A stretch of DNA of 21,240 nt from a virus. The stretch spans positions 1-21,240 of IMG/VR virus record IMGVR_UViG_3300032053_011838; one strand, written 5' to 3'. Below the pieces are notes generated by a model, which saw only the letters and a program-made list of their open reading frames with translations, was not told where the DNA came from and did not search any database. Position numbers and translations under genes: made by a program. This document shows positions 14,393-21,240 of this stretch, piece by piece. Positions within the stretch are counted from its first letter, which is position 1. Every line of letters begins with the position of its first letter.

Positions 14393-15103
14393 TATGTGAT
14401 CTATAAAGATTTGTACCTCTGGCGTTACAAGCTCAGCCAAGGGTGGGCGTACTGCTAAACCCCCTGCTATATGTAACATTTTAATCCTTTTGTTGTTTAG
14501 CTCTAAATGATCCCCCACTACGACTATCTTACGCCATAAATCCCAGAAGGTTTTTGTTCCCTCAACGATAGAAGTGCCGTAGTAAATCGAGCCTTCTAAA
14601 GGGTCTAGAATCTTGGTGCTATACTTAGGAAGATGGAAGACAATATTGAAGGTATCATTTTCTCCATACTTGTATTCTAGTACGTTGTCTTTCGTATAGC
14701 GCAACCACTCCTCCATAAAAGCCGCCGAGGAGACTGAGTGAATCCCTGCATTTACATACTTATGCCATGGGATGTTATGCAGCGTAACACCTTCGTGAGT
14801 AGTGCACCTATTGTTGTCGGTATTATTCCGACCAGCTCTAGCATCTGTACTGTCGTCAAACAGTTCGTCTATTCGATCAACGATGATCACGTCTGCATCG
14901 ATGTGGGTAACAGTTGAATACTTTTTGAACAAGGGAAGCTCCATCAAAGGATACCCCCAAGTGTCCAAACCAAGCAACATAAACTCCTTACGTTCAATGA
15001 TCTCCAGATTAACCTCAGGATGGAAGTGTAGGAGGCTTTTTATCATTCTTTCATGTTCGAACTTGAAGTCTCGGTAGAAACTAGACACGCAGCTCTTAGT
15101 CAT
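14381..15103 (-). CDS. GT8-like glycosyltransferase
   Basis: The 240-residue protein looks like a GT-A fold transferase. The DxD metal site is in HIDADVIIVDRIDELFD (67-83; Asp69 and Asp71). YVNAGI (117-121), GENDTFN (147-153) and HIAGG (211-215) follow in the order seen in family 8. Such enzymes use a nucleotide sugar and a divalent metal to glycosylate an acceptor. No signal peptide or membrane segment is seen, so it acts in the cytoplasm. It is the last gene of the - strand cassette and overlaps the methyltransferase by 8 bases. The acceptor could be a cell-surface glycan, a small molecule or a protein; DNA is less likely. The family call is firm, the acceptor unknown. Confidence 0.8.
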   Translation of the reverse strand: MTKSCVSSFYRDFKFEHERMIKSLLHFHPEVNLEIIERKEFMLLGLDTWGYPLMELPLFKKYSTVTHIDADVIIVDRIDELFDDSTDARAGRNNTDNNRCTTHEGVTLHNIPWHKYVNAGIHSVSSAAFMEEWLRYTKDNVLEYKYGENDTFNIVFHLPKYSTKILDPLEGSIYYGTSIVEGTKTFWDLWRKIVVVGDHLELNNKRIKMLHIAGGLAVRPPLAELVTPEVQIFIDHILTT

Positions 15104-15737
15104 AGTAGGCCACCAATCGATGACAGAGGTATTCTCGATAGGGAGATATAGATGTTGATAAGGCTACGCGAAATCCGTGAATGTAAAATAGCCGTTCCAA
15201 GTGTGCTTTTGTGAACTTGTTAATGTGTTGAAAATGGTAGTCATAGGTGAAAGAGGTAACATCCTCCCATATAGGACCCTCTACTACAACCACCCCTTCT
15301 TTAGCTATATGCCTTTTCACGCTCCTAAGCATTTCGTCGGGATTGTATATATGCTCGAGGGTATGTGAAAAGACGAATGTGTTGATCACCCCATTAAAAA
15401 CATCTCCAGGACCGTGCACGGCTACATTGGAGAATCCTTTTGCCGACAGTATTTGTGCTAGACAGCCGTCTGTACCTCCTACATCAACTAGGGGAGCGTT
15501 TAGGGGGAAGTTACACAAAAAGGTAGCAAGGTTTTCCAAGCGCTCGGTTGAGTACGGAGCATCGTCTGTTCGGTACACCTTTTTATAGAATACGTCTAAC
15601 GTTGCTTCCGTAGCAGCTGGGGAGTCGAGATATAACATGTCGCAAATACCACATCGATACAAACTCCAATCGATACCGTTATACTCTTTTACGAGAAGAC
15701 GCCTATAAGGAGCTAAACATATTGGACAGTTTCTCAT
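15096..15737 (-). CDS. SAM-dependent methyltransferase with N-terminal zinc ribbon
   Basis: The 213-residue protein begins with a zinc-ribbon-like module: Cys4 and Cys7 in CPIC, then Cys29 and Cys32 in CGIC. A class I methyltransferase core follows, with motif I LVDVGGTDGCLA (83-94) and the post-motif FSHTLEHIYNPDEML (123-137). A similar N-terminal zinc module occurs in sugar C-methyltransferases that act on nucleotide sugars. This protein stops after the core and lacks their usual extra C-terminal domain. It overlaps the ThDP gene by 4 bases and the glycosyltransferase by 8. With those two neighbours a sugar substrate is likely. Small-molecule or lipid targets remain possible. Confidence 0.8.
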   Translation of the reverse strand: MRNCPICLAPYRRLLVKEYNGIDWSLYRCGICDMLYLDSPAATEATLDVFYKKVYRTDDAPYSTERLENLATFLCNFPLNAPLVDVGGTDGCLAQILSAKGFSNVAVHGPGDVFNGVINTFVFSHTLEHIYNPDEMLRSVKRHIAKEGVVVVEGPIWEDVTSFTYDYHFQHINKFTKAHLERLFYIHGFRVALSTSISPYREYLCHRLVAYYD

Positions 15738-16849
15738 ATCTCACCTCGTATTGGGGGTGTCATAGATTCCATTGGATCGGAGACTATGACATTGTTAACT
15801 ATTCTGCTTGCTACCTTATAAACCGGACGAAAATCCAAAGAACACTTAACACAAGTAAGAGTTGCCTTAGGTGTGTTTAGGATTTGCGGTAGTAAACTTA
15901 GGGATGCGTTGTTAGCAATTGTATGAAAAGGGATATCCCAAACACTCGCTATCTGTTTAAGGTCTGGAAGGGTAAGACCACTAGAAGGATCGCTACCTAC
16001 CAAATGTTGAAAGTGGGTTTCTTGCATAGTGTGAATACTTCCATACCCTCCATTGTCAAAGATAAAGTAGTGTATGTTCAGGTCAAGCCGTTTTACAACC
16101 TCCAGCTCTTGAAGATTCTGGACAAAGCCCCCATCGCCCGTTACTACGATGGTACGTCTGTTAGAAGCAATCGCAGCTCCAATTGCCATTGGCTCCATAC
16201 CCATTGCTCCTATAGTATTGCATACTAAAACCTTCTGACCCTTCTTTACTTTGAAAGACTGCAGGAAGGCGCAGGATTGTTGTCCTGAAGAGCCTGGGAC
16301 TAAGATGTCCTCTGGAGTGCATGCGTTCGACAGTTCTCGAGTAAAGCTATAGGGGTTGACTAACTCGGTGGAATCGTCACCTTCTAATTCGAACCTCAGA
16401 CGATTATAAAGATCCTTACATTCCCTTAGCCAACTAACTTCGCCTTGTACAAATGGCAATAACCGAATTCCGTATTCGGTAGATACAGGATGATTTAGAT
16501 CCATTGCGAAGCACGCCCATTCCTTAGGATACTTCATGAGCTCTGCTGGATCCACGTCTACAACCGTTTTAGTTGCTTTAGGAGCAAAGTTTGTCACATT
16601 GTGGCCTACTTGTTCGCCATCCAGCCTTGCCCCTACTACCATTAACCAATTACAGTTTTGTTGAATGATGTTAGCCGCTCGTTGGCCCAGTACCCCTGGC
16701 CGACCGCAAAAGATAGGGTTGTCTTCGGATATTAAATCGCACGCCTGCCAGGTAGTCAACACAGGTACGTTAAGCTGGCAGAGTAGGTCTACCAAGGATG
16801 GATTATACCGCAGTCCGTTCCCAAACAGAAATACAGGCTTCAAAATCAT
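15734..16849 (-). CDS. ThDP-dependent enzyme, middle and PP domains (second half of a split acetolactate-synthase-like enzyme)
   Basis: The 371-residue product contains the central ThDP-enzyme domain (PVLTTWQACDLI, 29-40; GRPGVLGQRAAN, 49-60). The C-terminal diphosphate-binding domain follows: IGAMGMEPMAIGAAIA at 213-228, GDGGFVQN at 238-245, then DNGGYGSI at 265-272. Asp239 and Asn266 are the expected Mg-ThDP ligands. The nearest pattern I recall is the acetolactate-synthase-like group often found in O-antigen or capsule clusters. The catalytic-glutamate half is on the gene directly upstream, which this one overlaps by ATGA. The ATG at 16849 is used because earlier in-frame residues do not look like the family. 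It is probably non-functional alone and should pair with the upstream half. Confidence 0.88.
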   Translation of the reverse strand: MILKPVFLFGNGLRYNPSLVDLLCQLNVPVLTTWQACDLISEDNPIFCGRPGVLGQRAANIIQQNCNWLMVVGARLDGEQVGHNVTNFAPKATKTVVDVDPAELMKYPKEWACFAMDLNHPVSTEYGIRLLPFVQGEVSWLRECKDLYNRLRFELEGDDSTELVNPYSFTRELSNACTPEDILVPGSSGQQSCAFLQSFKVKKGQKVLVCNTIGAMGMEPMAIGAAIASNRRTIVVTGDGGFVQNLQELEVVKRLDLNIHYFIFDNGGYGSIHTMQETHFQHLVGSDPSSGLTLPDLKQIASVWDIPFHTIANNASLSLLPQILNTPKATLTCVKCSLDFRPVYKVASRIVNNVIVSDPMESMTPPIRGEI

Positions 16850-17361
16850 ACCTCCATCCCCTGAACGTCTAAAGGAATTGACAACCAACATGGACCAGGT
16901 CTTCTATCTTTGCATGTTGCAATCATACGCTCAAGCATGCAAAGGAGGCTCTCTACACCATCTGCCTGCCACGCAAGTTTTGTAATAGGCGTAACTAACG
17001 GAATAATATCTACTTCTTGCACACCCTTAGTACGCATATTACTACTCCCCACCAACGTAGTGGATTTTGCTTGCCCGCTAATAAACAAAATAGGAATACT
17101 GTCCATCCATGCGGCAGCACACGCGGATAAAACATTAGTGGATCCGGGACCTGACGTTACAAGGCATGCGCCCAGGTTTTTTGTCGCCATAGAGTACCCT
17201 ATTGCCATGTAGCCAGCTCCTTGTTCGTGCAGGGCGGCTACGTATGTTAGGTTAGACCGCCCAAGGGCGTCGACTAAGTACATCGCCCCTCCTCCTGCGA
17301 CGAAGAAAATTGTAGTAAGTTCTTTTTCTAGTTCTTTGAAAAGAGCGTCAGCTATTCTCAT
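16846..17361 (-). CDS. ThDP-dependent enzyme, pyrimidine-binding domain (first half of a split acetolactate-synthase-like enzyme)
   Basis: The 171-residue protein is a complete N-terminal Pyr domain. It shows FVAGGGAMYLVDAL (20-33), the catalytic Glu46 within LHEQGAGYMA (44-53), LVTSGPGSTNVLSA (67-80), and DSIPILFISGQ (87-97). The end SIPLDVQGMEV is where the Pyr domain of acetolactate-synthase-like enzymes normally finishes. GGAGG lies three bases upstream of the ATG at 17361. In full-length relatives a linker leads to the middle domain; here a stop occurs and the second gene starts in the same ATGA. Both halves sum to about 540 residues, normal for the intact enzyme. This half provides activation of the ThDP ring and should need the other subunit. 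Confidence 0.88.
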   Translation of the reverse strand: MRIADALFKELEKELTTIFFVAGGGAMYLVDALGRSNLTYVAALHEQGAGYMAIGYSMATKNLGACLVTSGPGSTNVLSACAAAWMDSIPILFISGQAKSTTLVGSSNMRTKGVQEVDIIPLVTPITKLAWQADGVESLLCMLERMIATCKDRRPGPCWLSIPLDVQGMEV

Positions 17362-17374
17362 CTTCCTCCAAAGG

Positions 17375-17402
17375 AGAACGGGTAACTTCCGTTACCCGTT
17401 CT
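17375..17402 (-). terminator. 12-bp perfect hairpin with GGAA loop between the virion and cargo genes
   Basis: On the - strand AGAACGGGTAAC pairs perfectly with its partner around a GGAA tetraloop (GNRA type), giving a very stable stem. It lies 20 bases after the stop of the membrane-protein gene and 13 before the ThDP ATG. The downstream sequence TCCTTT is only a weak T tract. It could be a partial terminator or a stabilising 5' structure on the cargo message. The remaining gap (17362-17422) has only the ThDP ribosome site. Confidence 0.6.
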
Positions 17403-17422
17403 TAGGTATGGACGGTCAAGGC

Positions 17423-17974
17423 CTATTTGGGCTTCTTCAGGTTAAAGAGCGCTGGTATGCCGGGTAGGTTGAAGGCTGCAGTGGTGGTCGCTGTGTACAC
17501 GTAATCAAGAGCCCCTTGCTTCTTCAAGAAAGAGGCTGCCGCCCAAATCATAATAGCGGCAATCGACTTGACCAGCTCCGGATTGAGTGAGGCAACCAGT
17601 GGTATGTCTTTGAACATGACGGTATTGAAGCCCTTAGCGGAGGCATATGCAACCAGAAAGGCCAAGAGGGCGCTCTTTGAGCCGTCAGGGAAAAACAACT
17701 TCAGCACCCTGTTGGCTGTCAAATAACGCAAAAGGTCTTTCAAAGCCTCCGTCGAGACGCCAGTTCCGTAGGCTATGACTACGAGCACTGCTATGAAGGT
17801 GCCAATGAGTTTGACCCAATCCCAAACCGCTTGCCAGTCTACAAGAGGTGCAGCGGTTGAAGTTGCATCGGGAGGGGGGTTCGCTTCTTGTGCAAGGGCG
17901 GGAACGGTGGCACCAAAGAGGATCAGCACAATAACGATTGCAGTGATCCAACGGGGGAGAACTAACTTTTTCAT
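17423..17974 (-). CDS. Signal-peptide-bearing membrane protein, possible holin-like
   Basis: The 183-residue product follows AAGGAG. Residues 1-28 form a likely signal peptide: MKKLVLPRW, a hydrophobic stretch, and the cleavage-like ALA before QEA. A Pro and Thr rich linker follows, then hydrophobic segments near 53-71, 101-115 and 135-151. The C-terminus is basic (LKKPK). This could be an envelope protein with a lysis role, such as a holin, but no family is recognised. It is the last gene before the hairpin and the ThDP cassette, so it probably ends the virion or lysis operon. Confidence 0.65.
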   Translation of the reverse strand: MKKLVLPRWITAIVIVLILFGATVPALAQEANPPPDATSTAAPLVDWQAVWDWVKLIGTFIAVLVVIAYGTGVSTEALKDLLRYLTANRVLKLFFPDGSKSALLAFLVAYASAKGFNTVMFKDIPLVASLNPELVKSIAAIMIWAAASFLKKQGALDYVYTATTTAAFNLPGIPALFNLKKPK

Positions 17975-17991
17975 TTTTTACTCCTTTAATA

Positions 17992-18011
17992 CAGGCTGTG
18001 AACTCAGCCTG
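17992..18011 (-). terminator. Weak 7-bp hairpin in the gap before the 183-residue membrane protein
   Basis: CAGGCTG at 17992-17998 pairs with CAGCCTG at 18005-18011 around a six-base loop. The gap runs from 17975 to 18017 and also carries the ribosome binding site of the next gene. On the - strand no T run follows, so terminator activity is doubtful. Confidence 0.25.
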
Positions 18012-18017
18012 GTGTTT

Positions 18018-18476
18018 CTAGGTCAACGGAACTTCTGGCGCAGTGTTTTCCACTTTTATAACTTTAAGCTCTTCCATGTGGGCATCCACGTTGCCAACTC
18101 GTAAAGCAAAAGACACGTGATACAAACTGTTTTTCTCCAGTAGTTGTGTTCTCAGCAGGTCAACTACTTTTCGCAAAGCATCCTTATCCTTTTCAAGTTC
18201 GATAACTTTAATCTCCAGACGCAAGCGGGCGGCAGTAGCAAGGTCGGCAATCTCTTGTGAGGTCTTACTTGCTTCATTGTCATCCCGTCTATCTTGATTG
18301 GGTAGATTGCGCCACATAAGAAATGCCCCAGAGATAGCAACAATTGAAGCAACAATGGAAGCAACCAATGATATAACAACTGCTGGTTCAAGGGGAGAGT
18401 CTACTACAATTGTGCGAATCATCCCGCCGATAGCAATTGAGACTGAGCACATTGTAACTCTAATGTAATTCATCAT
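18018..18476 (-). CDS. Membrane protein with coiled coil, unknown function
   Basis: The product has 152 residues from the ATG at 18476, which overlaps the preceding stop as ATGA and has GGAGG just upstream. Residues 31-54 form a transmembrane helix (PAVVISLVASIVASIVAISG), with a weaker hydrophobic segment at 5-24. Residues 72-116 form a probable coiled coil (LRLEIKVIELEKDKDALRKV), and the tail is polar. A membrane anchor with a coiled coil resembles spanin-type or holin-associated proteins, but it has no lipobox or other family motif. With the two adjacent membrane genes it could belong to a lysis set. Confidence 0.6.
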   Translation of the reverse strand: MMNYIRVTMCSVSIAIGGMIRTIVVDSPLEPAVVISLVASIVASIVAISGAFLMWRNLPNQDRRDDNEASKTSQEIADLATAARLRLEIKVIELEKDKDALRKVVDLLRTQLLEKNSLYHVSFALRVGNVDAHMEELKVIKVENTAPEVPLT

Positions 18477-18772
18477 AAATGCTCCTCCAGTACCAAAAAG
18501 GTTGGCAACCCCAATAAAAGGGGCATTACTGGCCGCGTGAAAAGACCTGCCGACAGCGCTGGTATCGAAGTGGCAGATGTCAATCCAAACCAAACAGCAA
18601 CATAGACGCCGGCAATATATAACATTGATAGTCCCATGAGTAACAATAACATCGCGCGTTTGGGATGCTTCATATTTGCCCAGGCTCTAAGTAATAGGAA
18701 TGTACCTGCTACTAGTCCGATAACAATTATCAAGACTACAAATATTTGATAGATCAAGTTCGTGAGTGTCAT
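18473..18772 (-). CDS. Three-span membrane protein, possible holin-like
   Basis: The predicted product has 99 residues. The ATG at 18772 forms ATGA with the stop of the upstream gene and has AAAGGA upstream; a longer upstream frame has no site and a non-membrane composition. Hydrophobic segments lie at about 6-28, 40-62 and 80-95, separated by the basic loop WANMKHPKRA. Size and topology fit class I holins, but other small phage membrane proteins look the same. The lack of a recognised endolysin nearby weakens the holin idea. Confidence 0.6.
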   Translation of the reverse strand: MTLTNLIYQIFVVLIIVIGLVAGTFLLLRAWANMKHPKRAMLLLLMGLSMLYIAGVYVAVWFGLTSATSIPALSAGLFTRPVMPLLLGLPTFLVLEEHL

Positions 18773-19506
18773 TTGTAAAGTCCTTTCATCTGGACAAAGA
18801 AAAATGGGCGGTCTGACAGTAATGGATATTTGACACCGCCCACCCCTGCGAACGGCATGTAATAGTGCCCGTCCTTCGTAAAGGCATACCACGTGTGCAA
18901 CAGATAGTCCGGCAGGTCGGCGGGAATGGGTTTGTGAATATCCACTGCCTCGACTCGTGCAAAGTTGCCGATAATCTCAAGGACGTTGACAATATTATTC
19001 CCCGACCAGCATGGGACGGGGCATTTATACCTGCCGTCCTCATCTACGGTTAACTGCTTGTCATTCCCTTTTTGGGATACGAGCCAGTCAACCGCATCCT
19101 GATTACGATGGTTTAGTATCAGGATGCTGTCCATAATCGCATGAGTCAGGACGATTGACCTCGGCTTCACTATTTTCATTGAGTCCAGTCCCCACCCAAT
19201 GTCGAATGAGCCTGTGTTTTTATAATTTGCGCCAGCGGGTTTGTATCCCCACCGTTTCTGGTCGCCTCTGATTGTGTGCCAGATGTTTGTCCCATCTGGT
19301 ATCACATCAGGTGGAGGCGGGTACACAAAATCATCCCGTTCCAGCAGAGAATGTTTGACCCATCCATTGACAGGACTATCAATCTGGTCATATCCCCATC
19401 GGCTGTCAATCACTCTTACTTTCTCTCCACCGCTAATATTGCATCTTTTGCCAATGCCGAGGGAGGTCTTGTAGACTGTTACTGTTTGCTTAGTTATGTA
19501 TTTCAT
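18769..19506 (-). CDS. SH3-like protein of unknown function beside the tail fibre
   Basis: The 245-residue protein starts at an ATG with TTGGAG upstream. Residues 1-56 fit a bacterial SH3 domain (GEKVRVIDSRWGYDQI and NGWVKHSLLE), the kind that binds cell-wall or surface polymers. The rest is soluble-looking, rich in Trp, Tyr and Asp, with a Cys pair in YKCPVPCW and no known lytic motif. It could be a baseplate or host-binding protein, an unrecognised endolysin or an envelope factor. It sits between the tail fibre and the small membrane genes, the usual place for a lysis enzyme. Confidence 0.6.
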   Translation of the reverse strand: MKYITKQTVTVYKTSLGIGKRCNISGGEKVRVIDSRWGYDQIDSPVNGWVKHSLLERDDFVYPPPPDVIPDGTNIWHTIRGDQKRWGYKPAGANYKNTGSFDIGWGLDSMKIVKPRSIVLTHAIMDSILILNHRNQDAVDWLVSQKGNDKQLTVDEDGRYKCPVPCWSGNNIVNVLEIIGNFARVEAVDIHKPIPADLPDYLLHTWYAFTKDGHYYMPFAGVGGVKYPLLSDRPFFFVQMKGLYK

Positions 19507-19519
19507 ATTGACTCCAATG

Positions 19520-19638
19520 GAATATCAGAATTGGAAAGTGTTTCAACGGTAAGGGTCAGTAAAAATAAAGAAAATTTACTTTGGCGATTCATTTTTTTCC
19601 TTTCAATTCTTTCAGTTCTGTTTCCAGTTCTGATATTC
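19520..19638. repeat. 18-nt inverted repeat spanning the tail-fibre stop
   Basis: Bases 19520-19537 match the reverse complement of 19621-19638 at 17 of 18 positions, with 83 bases between. The right arm lies in the last codons of the tail fibre (RISELE region), the left arm in the 82-base gap before the SH3-like gene (19507-19588). The - strand transcript could form a long stem across the stop codon, just before the next ribosome site. Confidence 0.8.
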
Positions 19639-21240
19639 GTTTCTCGTGTAATTTCAATGCTTCAATGGCAACCGCTAAAACCGACCTGTCATAATATCCC
19701 ATCGGTGTATCTCCAATGGAGTCAGGCGCGGCTTCCTTACCAATTGCCTTTTGTACATTCTGTGCGTAAAAGCCAAGCTGCCTGCCTTCCCCGATTGTTT
19801 CTTCCTTGCTGTAATAATATCCCGGCTTCAGCTTCATCAGCATTGGAATGGGGTCTTTTATTTCTCCGTCTTTTGTTTTCAAGCGCTCATCTGATACGGA
19901 TGATATAACGCCTGCCGCCGAGAACGTTGCCGTGCCTACACCATATTTCGGCATGGTGATCGTACCGTCCAGTGCAATGGATAGGACGTCCCGTAGTGTC
20001 GCCGCCGCATCTGCATTACCTGTGTTTGCAGTATTCCTGAATTTGAACACCCCGGTAGTTGTATTTAATTCAAACACCCCGCAGTAGTTTGAAGAACTGC
20101 CTGCGCCATATTTCCAGCCCGCCGAGTAGTATGCGTTCAAGCCAAGTGTCGGATAGTTAGCGATTAAATAAAATGGCAGTGTGTCCCCAAATCTATTGAC
20201 GTTTGCAGTAAAAGCATTTAATGCGGTCAGTGTAAGCCATGACAATTTTTCAAAATCCGCGGCACTCATGCTACCCGGCACAGCGGCTGTGGCAGGGACA
20301 ATTGCGATAGTCCTGTCCGCTGATAGGTCTGCAGATGTCGTGCCTGCTATCGTGATAGGAGCGGTTGCTGTGATAGTACGAGTAGACGGTACAAATCCAG
20401 TATGCCCCGCACTTGCATAAGCAAGGTTGGCAAGGCTCGCATGGTCTACCGCCGCCGATAACGTGAACGAAGTAGCCCAAACTGTCTCGACTGAATACAA
20501 TGTAGCGTTAGTCTTTTTGCAAATCACGCGTCCGATAAGTCTTGACCAGTTTGTACATCTTGCCGGAAGCGAAGCCGGAACCGTTGCCGCCTGTGCCGCT
20601 CCGATGTTTGCGTAAGTTGCATCTCCCAGGACAACATTTAAATGTCCCTGTGGGCAGATGAATATCCAATAAACGCCGTAATGATTGCCAGTCAATGCGG
20701 CAAGCGATGTCCCATTCTGATAGGTCTCGAAAACTTTTGATGTTCCGCCGTCAAAGACCTCCGAGAACAGGGTTAGCAATGCGCTTTGAGTCCACGCCCC
20801 GCCGCCCGTTCGGTACATGACCGTGAATTGATCTACCAGCGGAGTTGTGAAGGCTGTATTCGCGACATACCACGATCCAGCATTGCATGTCAGGCGCAGT
20901 GGAGTTGCATGGGCTGTGATAGTTGCCCCGCTGACGTGATCCATGCCGCTGTATTTCAGAATGAGGCGATTATGCGAGCGTCTGTCTTTGTTGTAGAGAC
21001 TATGCCCAGATGCTTGTACTTCAACCGTGTTACCACTGCGCCAGGCTCTAGCAACCGTAAACTGGTCATATTCGTGAATGGTTGCTCGGTCAACAGTTGA
21101 AAGATATTGTGGTGTACCCCCGTTCCAATCTAAGTAAACCCAACTGACAGAATTATCTGTAAGGGCTGCTGTTGTGCCGGATGCTTGCCTAAAATAAATG
21201 TAATCTCCACCGAGAGCATTGGTGGTGAATATCATCCCTT
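19589..21240 (-). CDS. Tail fibre or spike with C-terminal S74 chaperone (5' end outside window)
   Basis: The frame is open to the right edge of the window, so the N-terminus lies beyond it; 548 residues follow the first Met seen at 21235. Counted from that Met, the last 101 residues form a peptidase S74 intramolecular chaperone. SDERLK (448-453) carries the Ser-Asp self-cleavage pair, followed by a hydrophobic core, GFYAQNVQKAIG, MGYYDRSVL and a coiled-coil end (LHEKRISELETELKELKG). The chaperone trimerises the fibre and then cuts itself off. Upstream are beta-rich, Gly, Thr and Ala repeats typical of fibres. It should bind the host surface. Two sampled lines give about 50-55% G+C, higher than the replication genes. 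Confidence 0.92.
   Translation of the reverse strand, partial: GMIFTTNALGGDYIYFRQASGTTAALTDNSVSWVYLDWNGGTPQYLSTVDRATIHEYDQFTVARAWRSGNTVEVQASGHSLYNKDRRSHNRLILKYSGMDHVSGATITAHATPLRLTCNAGSWYVANTAFTTPLVDQFTVMYRTGGGAWTQSALLTLFSEVFDGGTSKVFETYQNGTSLAALTGNHYGVYWIFICPQGHLNVVLGDATYANIGAAQAATVPASLPARCTNWSRLIGRVICKKTNATLYSVETVWATSFTLSAAVDHASLANLAYASAGHTGFVPSTRTITATAPITIAGTTSADLSADRTIAIVPATAAVPGSMSAADFEKLSWLTLTALNAFTANVNRFGDTLPFYLIANYPTLGLNAYYSAGWKYGAGSSSNYCGVFELNTTTGVFKFRNTANTGNADAAATLRDVLSIALDGTITMPKYGVGTATFSAAGVISSVSDERLKTKDGEIKDPIPMLMKLKPGYYYSKEETIGEGRQLGFYAQNVQKAIGKEAAPDSIGDTPMGYYDRSVLAVAIEALKLHEKRISELETELKELKGKK

Noticed and set aside
16846-16891. Programmed frameshift joining the two ThDP halves
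   Set aside because: There is no canonical slippery heptamer, and a joined product would lack the normal linker. Separate coupled genes fit better, though a sequencing error is not excluded.
17685-17951. 88-residue frame overlapping the signal-peptide protein
   Set aside because: It is an out-of-frame reading of the same DNA with Cys and Arg rich content and no ribosome site.
1-21240. CRISPR array, insertion sequence or integrase
   Set aside because: No regularly spaced direct repeats, transposase or recombinase motifs were found on either strand.

Overview
The window is part of a double-stranded DNA phage genome, or a prophage-like or environmental phage contig, and most likely a tailed virus. 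The signs are tightly packed genes with ATGA or TAATG overlaps, a full phage replication and recombination module, a tail fibre ending in a self-cleaving S74 chaperone, and several small membrane proteins. There is no integrase, repressor, tRNA or rRNA gene and no CRISPR array. The host cannot be named from this sequence. A few stretches counted by hand show about 46-47% G+C in the replication genes and slightly more in the tail gene.

The left two thirds (2-14388) lie on the + strand. Three uncharacterised reading frames (2-831) come first, then a 28-residue mini-ORF coupled to a SNF2-type helicase. Next are a Cas4/RecB-like Fe-S nuclease, a 59-residue membrane protein, a Sak4-like RecA-fold ATPase, a DUF669-like ssDNA-binding protein, a large PrimPol-helicase and an HNH protein. 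These make a replication/recombination set. A nearly complete 7-deazaguanine DNA-modification operon follows: queC, queD, queE, folE and dpdA. An endonuclease VII-type HNH gene and a small unknown gene sit in its middle. A family-4 uracil-DNA glycosylase fused to an A-family DNA polymerase comes right after it. FolE, QueD, QueE and QueC together convert GTP to preQ0, and the TGT-like DpdA would exchange it for guanine in DNA. No QueF, amidotransferase or other tailoring enzyme is visible, so 2'-deoxy-preQ0 is the simplest predicted modified base.

The right third (14381-21240) lies on the - strand and converges on the left block at a perfect 16-nt palindrome. Read in its own direction it starts with the 3' part of a tail fibre. 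It continues with an SH3-like protein, three small membrane proteins (a possible lysis or envelope set) and a strong hairpin. Last comes a four-gene metabolic cassette: an acetolactate-synthase-like ThDP enzyme split into two overlapping genes, a zinc-ribbon methyltransferase and a GT8-like glycosyltransferase. This cassette looks like sugar or glycan chemistry carried as phage cargo.

The least explained signals are two long-range inverted repeats. One (20 of 21 matches) brackets the ssDNA-binding protein gene. The other (17 of 18 matches) spans the stop codon of the tail fibre. The ThDP enzyme that is split cleanly between domains is also unusual.
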